DNA from: Phoronis australis | Lineage: Eukaryota; Phoronida; Phoronidae | DNA: 64,000 nt | Assembly (NCBI GenBank): GCA_002633005.1 | Contig: NMRA01000249.1 | Coordinates: 63,850-127,849 of the forward strand | Direction: 5' to 3' | In this document: positions 23,326 through 35,800 of the stretch, one piece after another | Position numbering within the stretch: position 1 is the stretch's first letter | Layout of the letters: every line of letters starts with the position of its first letter | Program-made: the position numbers and the translations under genes | The notes under the pieces: generated by a model | What the model was told of the DNA's origin: nothing | Seen by the model: only the letters and a program-made list of their open reading frames with translations | Databases searched by the model: none

Positions 23326-24656
23326 CCCGAAACAATCAAGCATTGCACAAATATGTCTCCTACTCCTCTGAGCTCCGTCTTACTAGTGAATGTGTACAAG
23401 AGAGTGACTGAGTACCTGGATATAATGTGAAAACGATTTCCGCGGTTGTGTTCATATTTTTCCGTACGTCACTGAATGGACGCGAAAAACCATCTCTTGA
23501 AATTTTCAAAAACATTACTGCGTTTTTGCACTGACGCGGCAGCGAAGACGATACTCTCTGCTTGGAAACTTTCGCTACGAAAGAAAACAAAGCGAATTAT
23601 GTCATCGCTCATTAAACTTGCAAAAATTTCAGTCATGAAGGGTGACGCACGGAAGTGAAATGTGCCGTTCGCCAAAAATTTCAAATTCAGGCACTTTCAG
23701 TGCAGCCATTCACTTGATTGTCGGAATGGTCTCCGGGCGCATCAGTAAGTTTAGTAGAATGCCGACGAAATTACATTTAATGTTTTATTGCTCAGTTCCG
23801 TCTTATTAGTAGACCTTCAAACTAGGGAATGCACCTTCGGACTAGTGAGCTGCTTATGGTACAAGGCAGGTGGTACTGTAAGTTAAAATATATACGGGCA
23901 AATTACAATCAATTAAGGTCCATATTTGGTGGCCACTTATGGTGAGATATGAAGGATGTCATATAACTGTAAAAGCTGGGTATTTTAAAGTACCACCATT
24001 CCTGTTTTGTAATCTAAAATATTTTTGCACAAGAACTACCGAATAAAATTTTATAGCCTGATGCATCACAGTTGTACACTACAACTTGTGGTCACAGCCC
24101 ACTTCTACCATACAAAAAATCATAATGTAGCTATTAATTCAATAACGTCTTGACTAAACTGAAGAATTATCACCTACTAAAGTAAGAAAAATTTTAACCT
24201 TTCCGATAACGTTGTTCTAGATGGTGATGCATTATGTGTCTTAGCACAATATAATGAGAGCTTCTTCTCTTGCTATATGATTCTTACGTAAAGAAACCGG
24301 CAAGCAAATGCTTTTTTCGAAAACTTTATTGGTACTATTCACCTGGTTTTTAATACATTCACCTATTGGTCAAAATAGTGAAAGCAAAGCTAGGTCCAGA
24401 GTTCAAGTTGTAAACAGTAAAAATGGTAGTGTGTGGCGGGAATACACTACGTAATTAGGCACAGTCAATCAACATCAAACTTTGACTAAGTTGCAGATGT
24501 ATGGGATGAGCTTGAGTTTTGTGCTGCCACTACTTGTTGGTTTGCTGCAAGTTGTCTTGGGAGATAGAGAACCTGCCTCTGCAACAACAGTTGTCACATG
24601 ACGTGGCTTCTAGGATGTTACTGGTCAAGTTCTGTGTGGCGTTCTATTGCCCACAA
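23326..24656. other. Intergenic, no supported feature
   Basis: Overlapping short frames on both strands at 23.36-23.68 kb lack recognisable domains. Confidence 0.5.
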
Positions 24657-24719
24657 ATATGATAATCTCCACGATAGCAAGTAACAGCATATGTTCACGA
24701 AAACAACAACGGATTTAAA

Positions 24720-24765
24720 ACTTGACATGTTTCGGTGTCATTTATTAAACACCATCCTCAGAAGT
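24720..24765 (-). ncRNA. Hammerhead-ribozyme-like motif in the PLE tail (left copy)
   Basis: Reverse complement of the right-copy motif with the same core (CTGAGGA, GGTGT/ACACC, GAAAC, GTC). Confidence 0.5.
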
Positions 24766-24986
24766 CATAATACAGTGGCCACCTAGCTAGGCCCAGCAAC
24801 AAGTAATGAAGCACAGATACAGTCAGTTACAGGGAGTGACAATGAACTATACCAACAATGACAACCTGTGGTGTGTCAGTTGCCTATTGAGATTGGGCTT
24901 GCACCAACTGATATGTAAAGCCTCACGAATTTTAAGCTCCTTTGTTGTTACTGCCTGGTCTATTATTGCAAAGTCATTGAAAGAGC

Positions 24987-25700
24987 NNNNNNNNNNNNNN
25001 NNNNNNNNNNNNNNNNNNNNNNNNNNNNNNNNNNNNNNNNNNNNNNNNNNNNNNNNNNNNNNNNNNNNNNNNNNNNNNNNNNNNNNNNNNNNNNNNNNNN
25101 NNNNNNNNNNNNNNNNNNNNNNNNNNNNNNNNNNNNNNNNNNNNNNNNNNNNNNNNNNNNNNNNNNNNNNNNNNNNNNNNNNNNNNNNNNNNNNNNNNNN
25201 NNNNNNNNNNNNNNNNNNNNNNNNNNNNNNNNNNNNNNNNNNNNNNNNNNNNNNNNNNNNNNNNNNNNNNNNNNNNNNNNNNNNNNNNNNNNNNNNNNNN
25301 NNNNNNNNNNNNNNNNNNNNNNNNNNNNNNNNNNNNNNNNNNNNNNNNNNNNNNNNNNNNNNNNNNNNNNNNNNNNNNNNNNNNNNNNNNNNNNNNNNNN
25401 NNNNNNNNNNNNNNNNNNNNNNNNNNNNNNNNNNNNNNNNNNNNNNNNNNNNNNNNNNNNNNNNNNNNNNNNNNNNNNNNNNNNNNNNNNNNNNNNNNNN
25501 NNNNNNNNNNNNNNNNNNNNNNNNNNNNNNNNNNNNNNNNNNNNNNNNNNNNNNNNNNNNNNNNNNNNNNNNNNNNNNNNNNNNNNNNNNNNNNNNNNNN
25601 NNNNNNNNNNNNNNNNNNNNNNNNNNNNNNNNNNNNNNNNNNNNNNNNNNNNNNNNNNNNNNNNNNNNNNNNNNNNNNNNNNNNNNNNNNNNNNNNNNNN
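24987..25700. other. Assembly gap (714 Ns)
   Basis: Run of N. Open frames crossing it are meaningless. Confidence 0.99.
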
Positions 25701-25701
25701 C

Positions 25702-25942
25702 TGTTCGCCATTTGAAAACCAGGACCAAGGAACATCTAAATTCTGACAGTAATTCACATGTAAATATTCACCTGCAGAGCTCCAATCATTGTTATCAGCA
25801 GTGCTCTTTCAATGACTTTGCAATAATAGACCAGGCAGTAACAACAAAGGAGCTTAAAATTCGTGAGGCTTTACATATCAGTTGGTGCAAGCCCAATCTC
25901 AATAGGCAACTGACACACCACAGGTTGTCATTGTTGGTATAG
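25702..25942 (+). pseudogene. PLE GIY-YIG endonuclease, C-terminal fragment
   Basis: About 79 residues from the gap edge to the stop at 25940-25942, open in frame. Known: canonical PLEs encode a reverse transcriptase followed by a GIY-YIG nuclease. The RT would lie inside the Ns. The mirror copy is on the minus strand at 24847-24986. Confidence 0.65.
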
Positions 25943-26023
25943 TTCATTGTCACTCCCTGTAACTGACTGTATCTGTGCTTCATTACTTGTTGCTGGGCCT
26001 AGCTAGGTGGCCACTGTATTATG

Positions 26024-26069
26024 ACTTCTGAGGATGGTGTTTAATAAATGACACCGAAACATGTCAAGT
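26024..26069 (+). ncRNA. Hammerhead-ribozyme-like motif in the PLE tail (right copy)
   Basis: ACTT (26024-26027, stem I), CTGAGGA core (26028-26034), stem II GGTGT/ACACC (26036-26040 and 26051-26055), GAAAC (26056-26060), a two-pair stem III AC/GT, cleavage base C 26065, then AAGT closing stem I. One extra T at 26035 departs from the consensus. Known: PLEs carry minimal hammerheads. Mirror copy at 24720-24765 on the minus strand. Confidence 0.55.
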
Positions 26070-26217
26070 TTTAAATCCGTTGTTGTTTTCGTGAAAATAT
26101 GATAATGTCCATTGCTTTTTGTCAGACTGGATGCATTTTGGAAATATCAGTATCGATAATGAAAGCAAAAGTAAAACTTCTTTTGAGCAATGTTTTATAG
26201 CACAGAGATTGAAGGTA

Positions 26218-26845
26218 CGTACACTATATTTCAGTGACATGTCAGGTTTACAAAAAATATTTAGAATCTATTAAAAGTTAGTTCATTTACCAAATCTATT
26301 CAAAGAGAACAAATAAAAATTACAGCATACATGTGCATATCTGACTGTCATTCTTTGAAAACAGGCGCATGTTAAGATATAGGGGTACGTACAATGCACA
26401 AATGTTAATATTTCACTCCAAACAAAATGTATTTGTAATATTTAATCTAACATTTTTAAGGATGGAAACTTCTGTGACAAATGTTGCATACTTACCGTGT
26501 AATGTTTTTGTTCCATGGTATTTGTTAACAACGTACACTACATTTCAATAACATGTCAGGTTTGTGACTAAATACTAAGAATCTCCTGAGAGTTAGTTTA
26601 TTTACTAAATTCATTCACTGAGAAAAAAAGTACAGCATTCATGTGCATATCTACAATTCTTTGAAAATAGGCTCAACTTAAAATATAGGGGTACGTATAC
26701 CACACATTAGTATTTCACTCAAAACAAATGCATCTGTAAGGAAGGAAACTGTCGGTGACCAATGTTGCTCACTATCAAGCATTATTTTAATTTCATGGTA
26801 TTTGTAATCATGGGGATACGCACATTAAAAAAGGGAGTACCTAGT
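26218..26845. repeat. Tandem duplication, unit about 314 bp
   Basis: CGTACACTATATTTCAGTGA at 26218 recurs as CGTACACTACATTTCAATAA at 26532. Both are followed by ACATGTCAGGTTT, ATGTGCATATCT, ATAGGGGTACGTA and GGAAAC in the same order. Diverged by substitutions and indels. A weaker third start is near 26991. Confidence 0.65.
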
Positions 26846-29158
26846 ACGCTAAATCACTGTTTCTGCATCACATGTTGTATGGTCATTTATTTTTCTTTGA
26901 TGATAATAAGCACCATGTCATTATAAGACAATAATTCTATTTGCAATCACCATTTGTGTTACTGAATTTCACTTGGATGTTCGTACACTACATTTTGTTA
27001 GCCTTTTGGCCCTTTTTCAACATAGCAGAACCCAGTCAATATTCAAACTTTTGGTTTGTTTAGATGTTGAATAATTTGCTATTTTGCCAAGGCTAACATA
27101 TTCTGCGGTTCTTTTTGTTACAGAAAGTGAACTTTTTAACATGCTTTACAGTAGATGAGGGTTAAAAACACAGAATTTTCAAATTTCATAACGAGTGCCT
27201 GTTTTATGATGAACCCTACCATTTCTCAATGATTAAGCACAACTTCATCTAAGTAATTCTGAAAGTGACTCGAGTTATTCCTAGTCATATCAAAGCAATT
27301 GCTATCTTAATTAAATAGATTTCTTTTCTACTATTAACAGTTGAACACCGAAGTTTTTAAAATGGCCACTCGTAACGCTAAAAATGCATGAAATTCATAG
27401 ACAAAAACATGCATAAATTTCTCAAACATTGCCTGACTTTAATGATTCTTTTTTAATTTGCACAACTAAGTAACCCTTTGCATTTGAGATTCAGTTGTCA
27501 TTTGGTAAATGAACAATTTTATTTTAGCCCGTAACGCAGTCGACTCTCGAATATGGACCTTGATTGTGATTTACCAGACAGGTGAGGGTAACGTCCCGAT
27601 TTTGGAGCGTGTATCTGTTAGCAAGATACATCAGAAGAGCAAGTTCACAAAATAGACGCTACAAAACAGGTGTTCATGCACTTTCAAGTAAACATCGGAC
27701 GTGGATAATTGAGAAGTCAGTGGACAACAAATACAAAGTCCCCCAATTTAGGTATACACTTCTACAAAGCTTACCTGCCTTCAGCTACGTTTTGAATACG
27801 GAGGCGTAGGGGCATGGGTTAAAGGGGCAGTATCGGCTTTTACAGCAGAAATGCAGGCTGAGATTATTGCGGGATGGGGTATCGGATAGACTTTTTGAGC
27901 TCATTATTTTTTACCAGAGCTTTAAGACAACACAATCCAATTCATGTGATTTCATTGCAAATCGCAAATTCTGGCCGTTATCTGCAAATCGATGAAACCA
28001 AGGCTGGATCATGGAGTGTTTCAGCATTTAAAGGAGATTGCCAGCCAAAAAGAACCTATTTTGTATCAATTTAGATCGAGTAGTTCTACTCGATAAGGTG
28101 ACGTTCGGTTGCGTTACCTGACACATGACAGCAGACAGGGCCGTTGAAATTATCCAATGACATCATTGGTTTCACGCGCAGTCTGTTCAGCAGTTAACAA
28201 CACGGTTTATTGGTGTCAGCTTTTCGCTTGAATTCATCGTTTAACACCAATAAAAATACATCGAACTCATTTAAAAACGTGTTGTTTTATTTCGCTGTTC
28301 GGGATTTATTGGTCTTTGGACACACCGTAGCCTACAAATTTCGGCAGGCCAATTTACCAAGGTCCGTAGCAAGAGTTTGGGGTCTGTTCGGAGATAAATT
28401 CGAAGTATTCTTCCGTGAAATACAGACAGGAGAACCTAGATCTGTGTTGTTTACACTTGTATTTTTTTGAGTTCTAAACACACAACACGCTTGTGGCTCG
28501 GAACCCGATCAGGCCCGTCGCGGCCGCCGGGACTGGCACGAACATAAACCAGCTTGAATTGGAAGCTAAATCTCCAGTGACGAAAAGACGATAATAGTGT
28601 GCCAAAGAATTAATTTTGCCGTAATTATTTATGTGAATTAGCCACGAAACTGAAAAGCTACTGACTTGTCGGCGGCCGTGCAGTCGGGTTCCCCTTCCAC
28701 AGACCGTCAGGGCAAAGGTTTTACAGTAACGATGATTTGATTAATCTATTTGTGTATTTCTAAATAAAGATTACCCTAACATGTGACCATAACATATAAA
28801 ATCGAGTAATTGTTTCACAACAGCTTTCTGTCAGCAAACACTGAATTAGCATGCGCTCACACGGTCTCGGTGCACGTCAATTACCTTTATTGCCGGCATC
28901 AAAACCCGGTAACGCAGTGCTTTATTCATTGCTGGCTTCTTACCATTTACACCCACGAATACTGCAAAGGTATCACAAATTGTATCTAATGAGACAGACT
29001 TTGTTTCAGTTTTATATAAGCATTGGTTAGGATGAGAATAATTCATTTTGAAAAAGAACACAGACTAATGAACGCCTACATGGCAACTCGCCCGGCGCCA
29101 ATCCCGACTTAGTCAAGAGCTCATCAGACGAAGACTTCACGGGTCGGATCGTTAAGTT
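26846..29158. other. Intergenic, nothing firmly supported
   Basis: A plus-strand frame at 27918-28074 after TTTTTTACCAG is open and mixed in composition but has no recognised family. Confidence 0.45.
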
Positions 29159-29240
29159 TCACAGGCTATCAGTTCGAATCGGAATACACTGATCAAGAAA
29201 TACTAGAGAGGCGCCGTGAACATGCACAGGCAGCGGAACG

Positions 29241-29467
29241 ATTGGATTGTTCTTTGGTAAGCCGGAAATCGTCAGAGAAATCACTGTCGACGAAATGCCG
29301 GCCTCATACTTGCTGTACACAGCGTACCTTTCATTCTTCACTACCGCGAGCCACTTCCTAAGCATTTCGGGCTCTCGAGGAAGTCGAAAAAACGATATAC
29401 CCGCTTTCTTCGCAGCTTCATATTTCGGGCAAGCAGGAACGATGCATTGCAATATAGCGGCATTCAC
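29241..29467 (-). pseudogene. THAP-type zinc finger, N-terminal half
   Basis: Starts ATG at 29467: CIVPACPKYEAAKK, GISFFRLPRE, MLRKWLAVVKNER. The C-x4-C pair, F..LP and KW spacing fit THAP DNA-binding domains. The second half (CSxHF) is absent in frame, and AG|GTACGC about 140 nt from the start could be a donor. Either a real first exon of a THAP gene or a transposase-derived fragment. It lies just beyond the last recognised WSC exon, on the same strand. Confidence 0.5.
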
Positions 29468-29700
29468 TCTGCAGACGAACCACTGACGTCGCTGTGTACT
29501 TTCTCACCTTCCTCACAGATTAACGCGACACCTCTCGGCAAGGTGAGGTCAACCATATAAGAGGCAGTGTGGATATAGACCGATTAAGACGGTAAAAAGA
29601 CTAATTAAATCGGGTGGCATTCTCCTTTAAATACGTTTAAAATATTCTGCTATTCAACGGACGAGACTTTGGCTCAGCGGCCGAGCGTTTGTCTACTTAC

Positions 29701-29861
29701 TTGTCGCTCTCATAATCCAGTTCGCTTGTGCTCCACCGCAGTACTCATCTGATCCTGTACACTTTTTGAGACAGTCGGCCGAAGTACCATACTTGCCGAA
29801 CGTGTCACCGCAGAAACAGTGACTTCCGTTCTGGACACCTGCATAACCATAACCTCTGTCA
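29701..29861 (-). CDS. WSC domain 4, second half
   Basis: AG from the previous exon plus T gives Ser. Then DRGYGYAGVQNGSHCFCGDTF, GKYGTSADCLKKC, YCGGAQANWIMRAT. Ends A|GTAAGT, phase 1 like WSC 3. Confidence 0.78.
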
Positions 29862-32800
29862 CTAGAATGCAACAGGGACAGGTTAACAACTCATAAGTAG
29901 GAGTTCCTGAAATTTGTTCCTCACTTTGGATCAGGTGCTACGCAGTGATGCTGTTACAGTGGCGGATCTAGGATATCACAAGGGGGGGCAACATTTTGTC
30001 CGGCTGTAAGCATTTGCGCAAACTGAACAACAATTGTAGATGCGCATAGCACCGAATGGGGGGAGGTCGGGAGGGGGGGTTTGCCCCCCTCCCGCCCAGG
30101 GAATTTTCTGTTTTTACCTCTAAAAATCAAGCATTTTCCTTGATTCCTGAAGTATTATCCAAGAAAAAAAGGCAAAAAAAAACGGAGAACGTGTCAAACA
30201 GGTAAAACTGCAAATATAAAAAATTCGAACTCATGACCCGGCGATTAGAGCGCGCTTGCATAACCACTACACCACCACGGCTTAACTACTAACGTCATAC
30301 TAAAAGACCTACTTGTTTATGGTCCACAGCGTTTGCGCGCGAAACCTACTTCTTTTTGTAATGCTTATTACACGTTTTATATTTTGTGCCATCAATTTTT
30401 AACAAATTTGTCGCATTTAAAATAGTCTTCAAATGCCCAAAAGACCAAATCCGTTTTTCGTGTTGGCAATAATGACGGGATTGCTTTGGAAATCGTCTTA
30501 AGATAAGGTTTGACAAAGAGAGTATTGCGAGTTTCTGAGTGATTTACTAAGGCTTCGATTAAAATTCACATCTTACCAGCAGCTTCTGTTTTTTCATCGT
30601 CACTCAGGTTCCATTTTCTTTAAAAAAATGAAGTAAATTTTCTTCATTGCACAGTGGAGCAGACGACGGAAACGGAGTCGTAGTGCGCAGCGCCACTGCC
30701 GGTCGCCTGGGATAGTGCGGGAGATCCGATAGTTAGCCACAGTTCCGTTACGAATGCGCCGTGTTCAGAATTTGACACTTGAAATTGGATTTGAGCCTCC
30801 CCCCAACACTAAAACTGCACATATTTAAATGTTTTTTCATCCGTATAATTTTAATTACCGGAGTTAATTAATAAACTCAACATTTCCCTACGCTCTTACT
30901 GCTTTATTTTTTTTTGCAGCAGCCAAGGGGGGGGGGGCGGGCCCCCTCCCCCCCCTAAATCCGCCTATGGANTGTGTTAAGACCATGTTTGGATACAATT
31001 TTGAGAATTCTAACTCTTTGCATGACAAGAATGAGCATCAGTAAAAGTACACGGGGCACCATATACCGTAACGTTACCAAACTAATTATCAACTAATAGC
31101 AGTTTTGTTGCGGATGAAATATTTCGCAATAAGTACGATAAGAAACAATGCAATGACTTTCTCAAGATCTGGCTTGATACATTTGTGAACGGCGAGCTGG
31201 TTTAAAAGTCCTTACCTGCACATTTGCACACAGTTTGAATGCGAGTTTTTGTCGCCGTTGTACACGTTGACTTCCAAATCTCGAATCCACGCGTTGTCCC
31301 GGTAACACCCGGGAAAACCTGCGTCATGTAAAAAGGAGACTACAGCACGTGAAGGCACTAGTGACAACAGGGATGTTGGGATGCATTCCATACAAACAAG
31401 AAACTCGAGAAAAAGCTAGGTCACAGAGGACCACTTAAAACTCAAACCTAGTGAAAAAGGAGCTCCTTACGAGTATTTTGAAAAAACGCAGTTTGTTGTC
31501 CTCTTGACCTAATTTTCTTGAAACTGTGGCTGTTCGTAAAAACTCCAAAAAACAGACATTGTCTGGAAATTAAGTTGCCCTCAGACTTTCCAGATTAGCA
31601 AAAAAGATCTGGCCGACAGCCATTGAAGGTTTGTCTACTCAACTGGACTGTGAAACGCACTTTGAATGCAAACCTTTGTATTGTAGGCAAAATGTATGTA
31701 TGGTCACTACCTGCATGTATTTTTGTTTTGTTGTAGAAAAGAAATAATCTGCTTTCCGCCAGTTCAATCTGCCTGCAGACGCACAAATGAGGAAAAACTG
31801 TTGAGTACCACATTTACTTACAGGCAGGGTTGTACACTCGCCAAACGCCTTTTGAATCGAACCCTGTTGAGACGCTGATACCATGTATGGCAAACGGCTG
31901 GTGGTCGTGGTAGGTCATCAGGACCGAGCCCGTGTTGGTTACCTACATATATGAAGGAAAATCGACGTTTTGGACGGCTCACATTCTCGCGAAGAATGAC
32001 CTAAAACTTGCCAAATTCTTAAGGCTTTTCGAATAATAATGAGTAGCTACGTTCTTGTTATTTAGTTCCAAGGCACAATTTCTTTTGTTTTAATTGACAT
32101 GCTCTTACAGAGCTTTCGGGTGCAATGTTGAGCAATAGGCTAAGCGCACTGTTTGGATGGATGGTATCACTTGTCTTCTCACTGATAGTTTGGAAAATAG
32201 CAGTCGACGGTTCAACAAAATACGGCTTAAATGGAGATAGACAACGTTTAAAACTTTACGTAGAAAGTCAGTAGTTGCAATAAGCCTTTAATAGATTTTG
32301 AGACTGAAAACGGCACTTATCTGGAGGAAAGAATGAAGAACATAAATACAATTATTACAGGATCGTTCCCTAATACAATCAAAATTATTACAGGATCGTT
32401 CCCTAATACAATCAAGTAGAAATTCGGCTTAAAAATTGTAACCCAAAAGCATTTAAGCCACTTAAGAAAATCTGTACGCTAGTTGCGTAAGGCTCGAACT
32501 ACTAATCAACATTTTTCCTCGCACAATCTCGTCTATGGAGGACAGCTTCTGTCAAATCTCACATTACTAAAGATGTCCTCCCCCTAAGTAAAGTTGTCAT
32601 AGGTGAGTAATGAATTACTACGGCAATAGCCTGGGAATCAACAGCACTTGAAAATCTTGGTTTTTGAATAAATTGACGACAGTCGCGAGCTTCAGAAATT
32701 AGACCAGGTGTCAAAAGCATTAGTTTTGATGACCGACATCACAAGACACTGTCATGTTTTATAGATTTAAAATACTCGCATGTTTACAGGTGGACAAAAC

Positions 32801-35800
32801 TCTGATTGTATATCAGTAAGATAAGAATGCACCCTAGCGTTGCTTCAAGGCTGTTTTCAACTCATAGAACAAACTGAGACTATTGACGTGCGTACCATGC
32901 GCGCACTCAGCCTTCAATATGGGGGGGCTCGAATTTCTGTCGATGTGGACCTTTAGCTGACAAAATATCGACGGGATACTACCTTCAAAACTGTAGACTG
33001 TGTGTGTGCGTCTTTTTAATGGACTTTTGTATCGTTTTCTCGGAGTTTTTGTTTCTCTGAGGACGACTCTTTCGCTAAATGGTGGGGGCTCCTTCGAGCC
33101 CCCCGAGCCTCCCTCCTTAGTGCGGGCATGAGTACTTAACAATGGTCCAACCGCTGTGCGGAATGGAAGTTGATCAAGTCGCAAGATGGCGATCTCAGGG
33201 TATTTGCAAGTGAACTAAACGAGTTAATATTATTATTTCGCTCATTTAAGCTGGCTAAAAATGAAAATCGAATTAAAATTTTGCTGTCACAAAGCGGTAT
33301 CACCCCGTGATAGATTTCCAATTCCTTTATCAACGCAGGTAACCTCGCTGATTCCTTGCGTGCCGCTAGGTGGTAAGTAGCCAGCACGTGCTGGCTAGGC
33401 ACGTAGGGGACTAGAGAGCCCAGTTAACGGTCAATGTGCGCATGCACCATTTTCGAATTCGCAACGTTAGGTTCGGTCAACCCCAATAAACTCTGAAGCG
33501 TTTCCTGAAGTCACTGATGCTTTCAATGAGCACACAAATAGAATACCACACCGTAAGGAATACTGTGGGACCGATTTTTTGAAGTGAATGTAAAAAGCAA
33601 TTCTCCTTTTCGTTTTTAGCCATCTAACGAGGCAAAATGCAGCTATCTCCGTCATGATTGCTGCAAAAATTTGTACGCGTTCAAGCTAGTTTTACCGCCG
33701 CCCGGCTACTACCGAACACCATCTGCATGGATTGGCCACACTCAATTCAATCTCCGACCAGCGTTAATTTACCCACTGTGAGTTTTGCAAAGGCAATTCT
33801 GCATAGAAATGCGCAGTTTAGGTAATGCCTGCAAACAATTTAGACAATGGGAGCTATTACCGTGATAATTTAACTAAAAAGCGAACGTTTCCTAATTTTG
33901 CTGCCTTTCATCGATTCTCAACAAATTCAACAGTTTCTAGAAATTAGCCTGATTTAAATTCTGAGGAACTTTGGCTAATCTCAGGAGAAGAGACATGACC
34001 GTAGAGGAAAATCATTACACTGGATAAGCATCTTCTGAGAAGCACTGACAGTGGAAATAAAGTCTTTGGAGACGACCTCTTTTGTCATATAGTTTAGTAA
34101 AATTCAAATCAAATTGTCACGAATTCAAACATTCTTAATATCGAACACGTTCTGTTTGGATGGCCAATACCACAAGTTTTACTTTCAAACTAATTTGACA
34201 AGGCACTAAAATAGAATTTTCTCTTGAAATTCCCGGAATCACTAGGGCCAGATGGGATGGAGTTTACAGTGTTTTTTGGGTAAAACGATTTTTGGAGGAA
34301 ATTTTATGTAAAGAATCGATGGAACTTGACGCTTAGGTAGTTGACTTTTTTGGGTGAATTGGGGGATTTCACCACTACGGCACTCCCTGGTGGCCGTACG
34401 TTGTGGCAGGAATGGCATTTTGTGGATGATTTCTAGAGAACCAGTTAACGGATTTCAATGCAACTTGACACAAAAGTATGTGACGACAACGCGATGGTAC
34501 CACTGAGTCGATTTTCATCGGATTTATCTATAATAGTATCCCCCAGTTACCATTTTGTTCTCGACAAGAAACTCTTCAGTATTTCACTGAGGAAGAGAGT
34601 TTCTGAGTTATATTTAGAGAAGCAATTGGCGAGTTTCAACGAAAGATTGCCCAGTGTTATGCGACGGTATTACGACGGCACCATTCGATTTCGGGCCATT
34701 TTCGTTCACTCCAGCACCCCCTTGTTTCCATTTCCAACTGTTGTTGTATTGTCCAGTCGTCTGCTCAAGACATGAACCTCTGGCCAGATCTGCGTAACAA
34801 CAATGAGCAGTCACCAGCCAGTGTGAAAGATCCAACCAATGCACAAATCAAAAGTGGCTATTTTTGCCTCGACAAGGTGATTTTAAGTGTTTCCGGATGA
34901 TTTCTAAAATACTGGCTACCGGAGGTTAGTGAATCTTGACACAGGGGTTATGTGAAGGCAGTGTGTCATCAGAAGCGCATTTTCTGGCCGATGCGACCCT
35001 GCAGTACCTCGAAGTGCCATTTTATCTGGTTATTCTGTTGTCTGCTCGTAGTTCTGTTGCCCGCTCGATATTGTAACTTTACGTGTCGCTCAAGGGTGTA
35101 GGGCATCACTAGAGCGGTTCATGTCGATTTTGAATCTGCCCCTGACCTGGGGGATTTTCATTATTTTTGGGAAGAACATTTCTCGGAGCTGTCCAGAGAA
35201 CTGAATACGGACAGATTACAATGAAACTAAACAGTCACACGGCTACGTGATTGCAATGCTTCATGAAATATGACAGTCTGCAGCAAAATTAGCGGCGGTG
35301 TTATTGACGAGGATTACTGTTTGGATGAAGAGCGTTATATATAGGAAAGCGATAGGCGGATTCTTATGAAAATTTGACGGAGTCGTGCGACGGCAACGCG
35401 GTGGTACCTGCAGATTCTCGAGTAGACATGACTACTGCAGCACTCCCTAGTAGCACTTCCATTTTGAAGATGTTGACAGCTACTAGTTTTGAACAGATTC
35501 CAAAATTTGATATGTCGGTAATGCCATTATTTTTCAATCTTTGTATCTGTCAAACGTCCTGATTTTCCTTTGTGAAAAGAAGTAAACTAAACATGCTAAT
35601 TTTGAATGCACAGTAATGTGTACCTTTGTGTTAGGTTTTATTAATTTATTTCACATGTTGAAAACTGTTTGATTTGCCGTTAGTTATCGCTTGTGGTCAA
35701 ATTGATGTCTCCTGTGCTTTACAGGACTAGCACCTCAAGACACGCAGTATGTGCAATGCGCTGTGGGAGCATATCAATGCTTTGCGTTATTCTTGTTTAT

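Larger units (their letters stand above)
24690..26100. mobile_element. Inverted pair of Penelope-like (PLE) 3' ends around an assembly gap
   Basis: 24690-24986 is the reverse complement of 25803-26100 with no difference seen by eye except near the outer tip. The right copy reads on the plus strand from the gap: HLKTRTKEHLNSDSN, then CSFNDFAIIDQAV, KELKIREALHISW and KPNLNRQL, ending at TAG. This is the usual C-terminal end of the GIY-YIG endonuclease of PLE proteins. Both 3' ends face outward. ATATGATAAT-type 15-mers at 24657-24671 and 26097-26111 (one mismatch) may be a target-site duplication. The 714 Ns hide the 5' parts. Confidence 0.7.

Noticed and set aside
24806-25942. Long open frames of 250-380 codons on both strands
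   Set aside because: Most of their length is the N gap. Only the short PLE ends are real sequence.
27918-28074. Possible plus-strand exon (SLQIANSGRYLQID...)
   Set aside because: Has an acceptor-like TTTTTTACCAG and a stop, and faintly recalls a beta-trefoil strand, but there is no partner exon or clear family.
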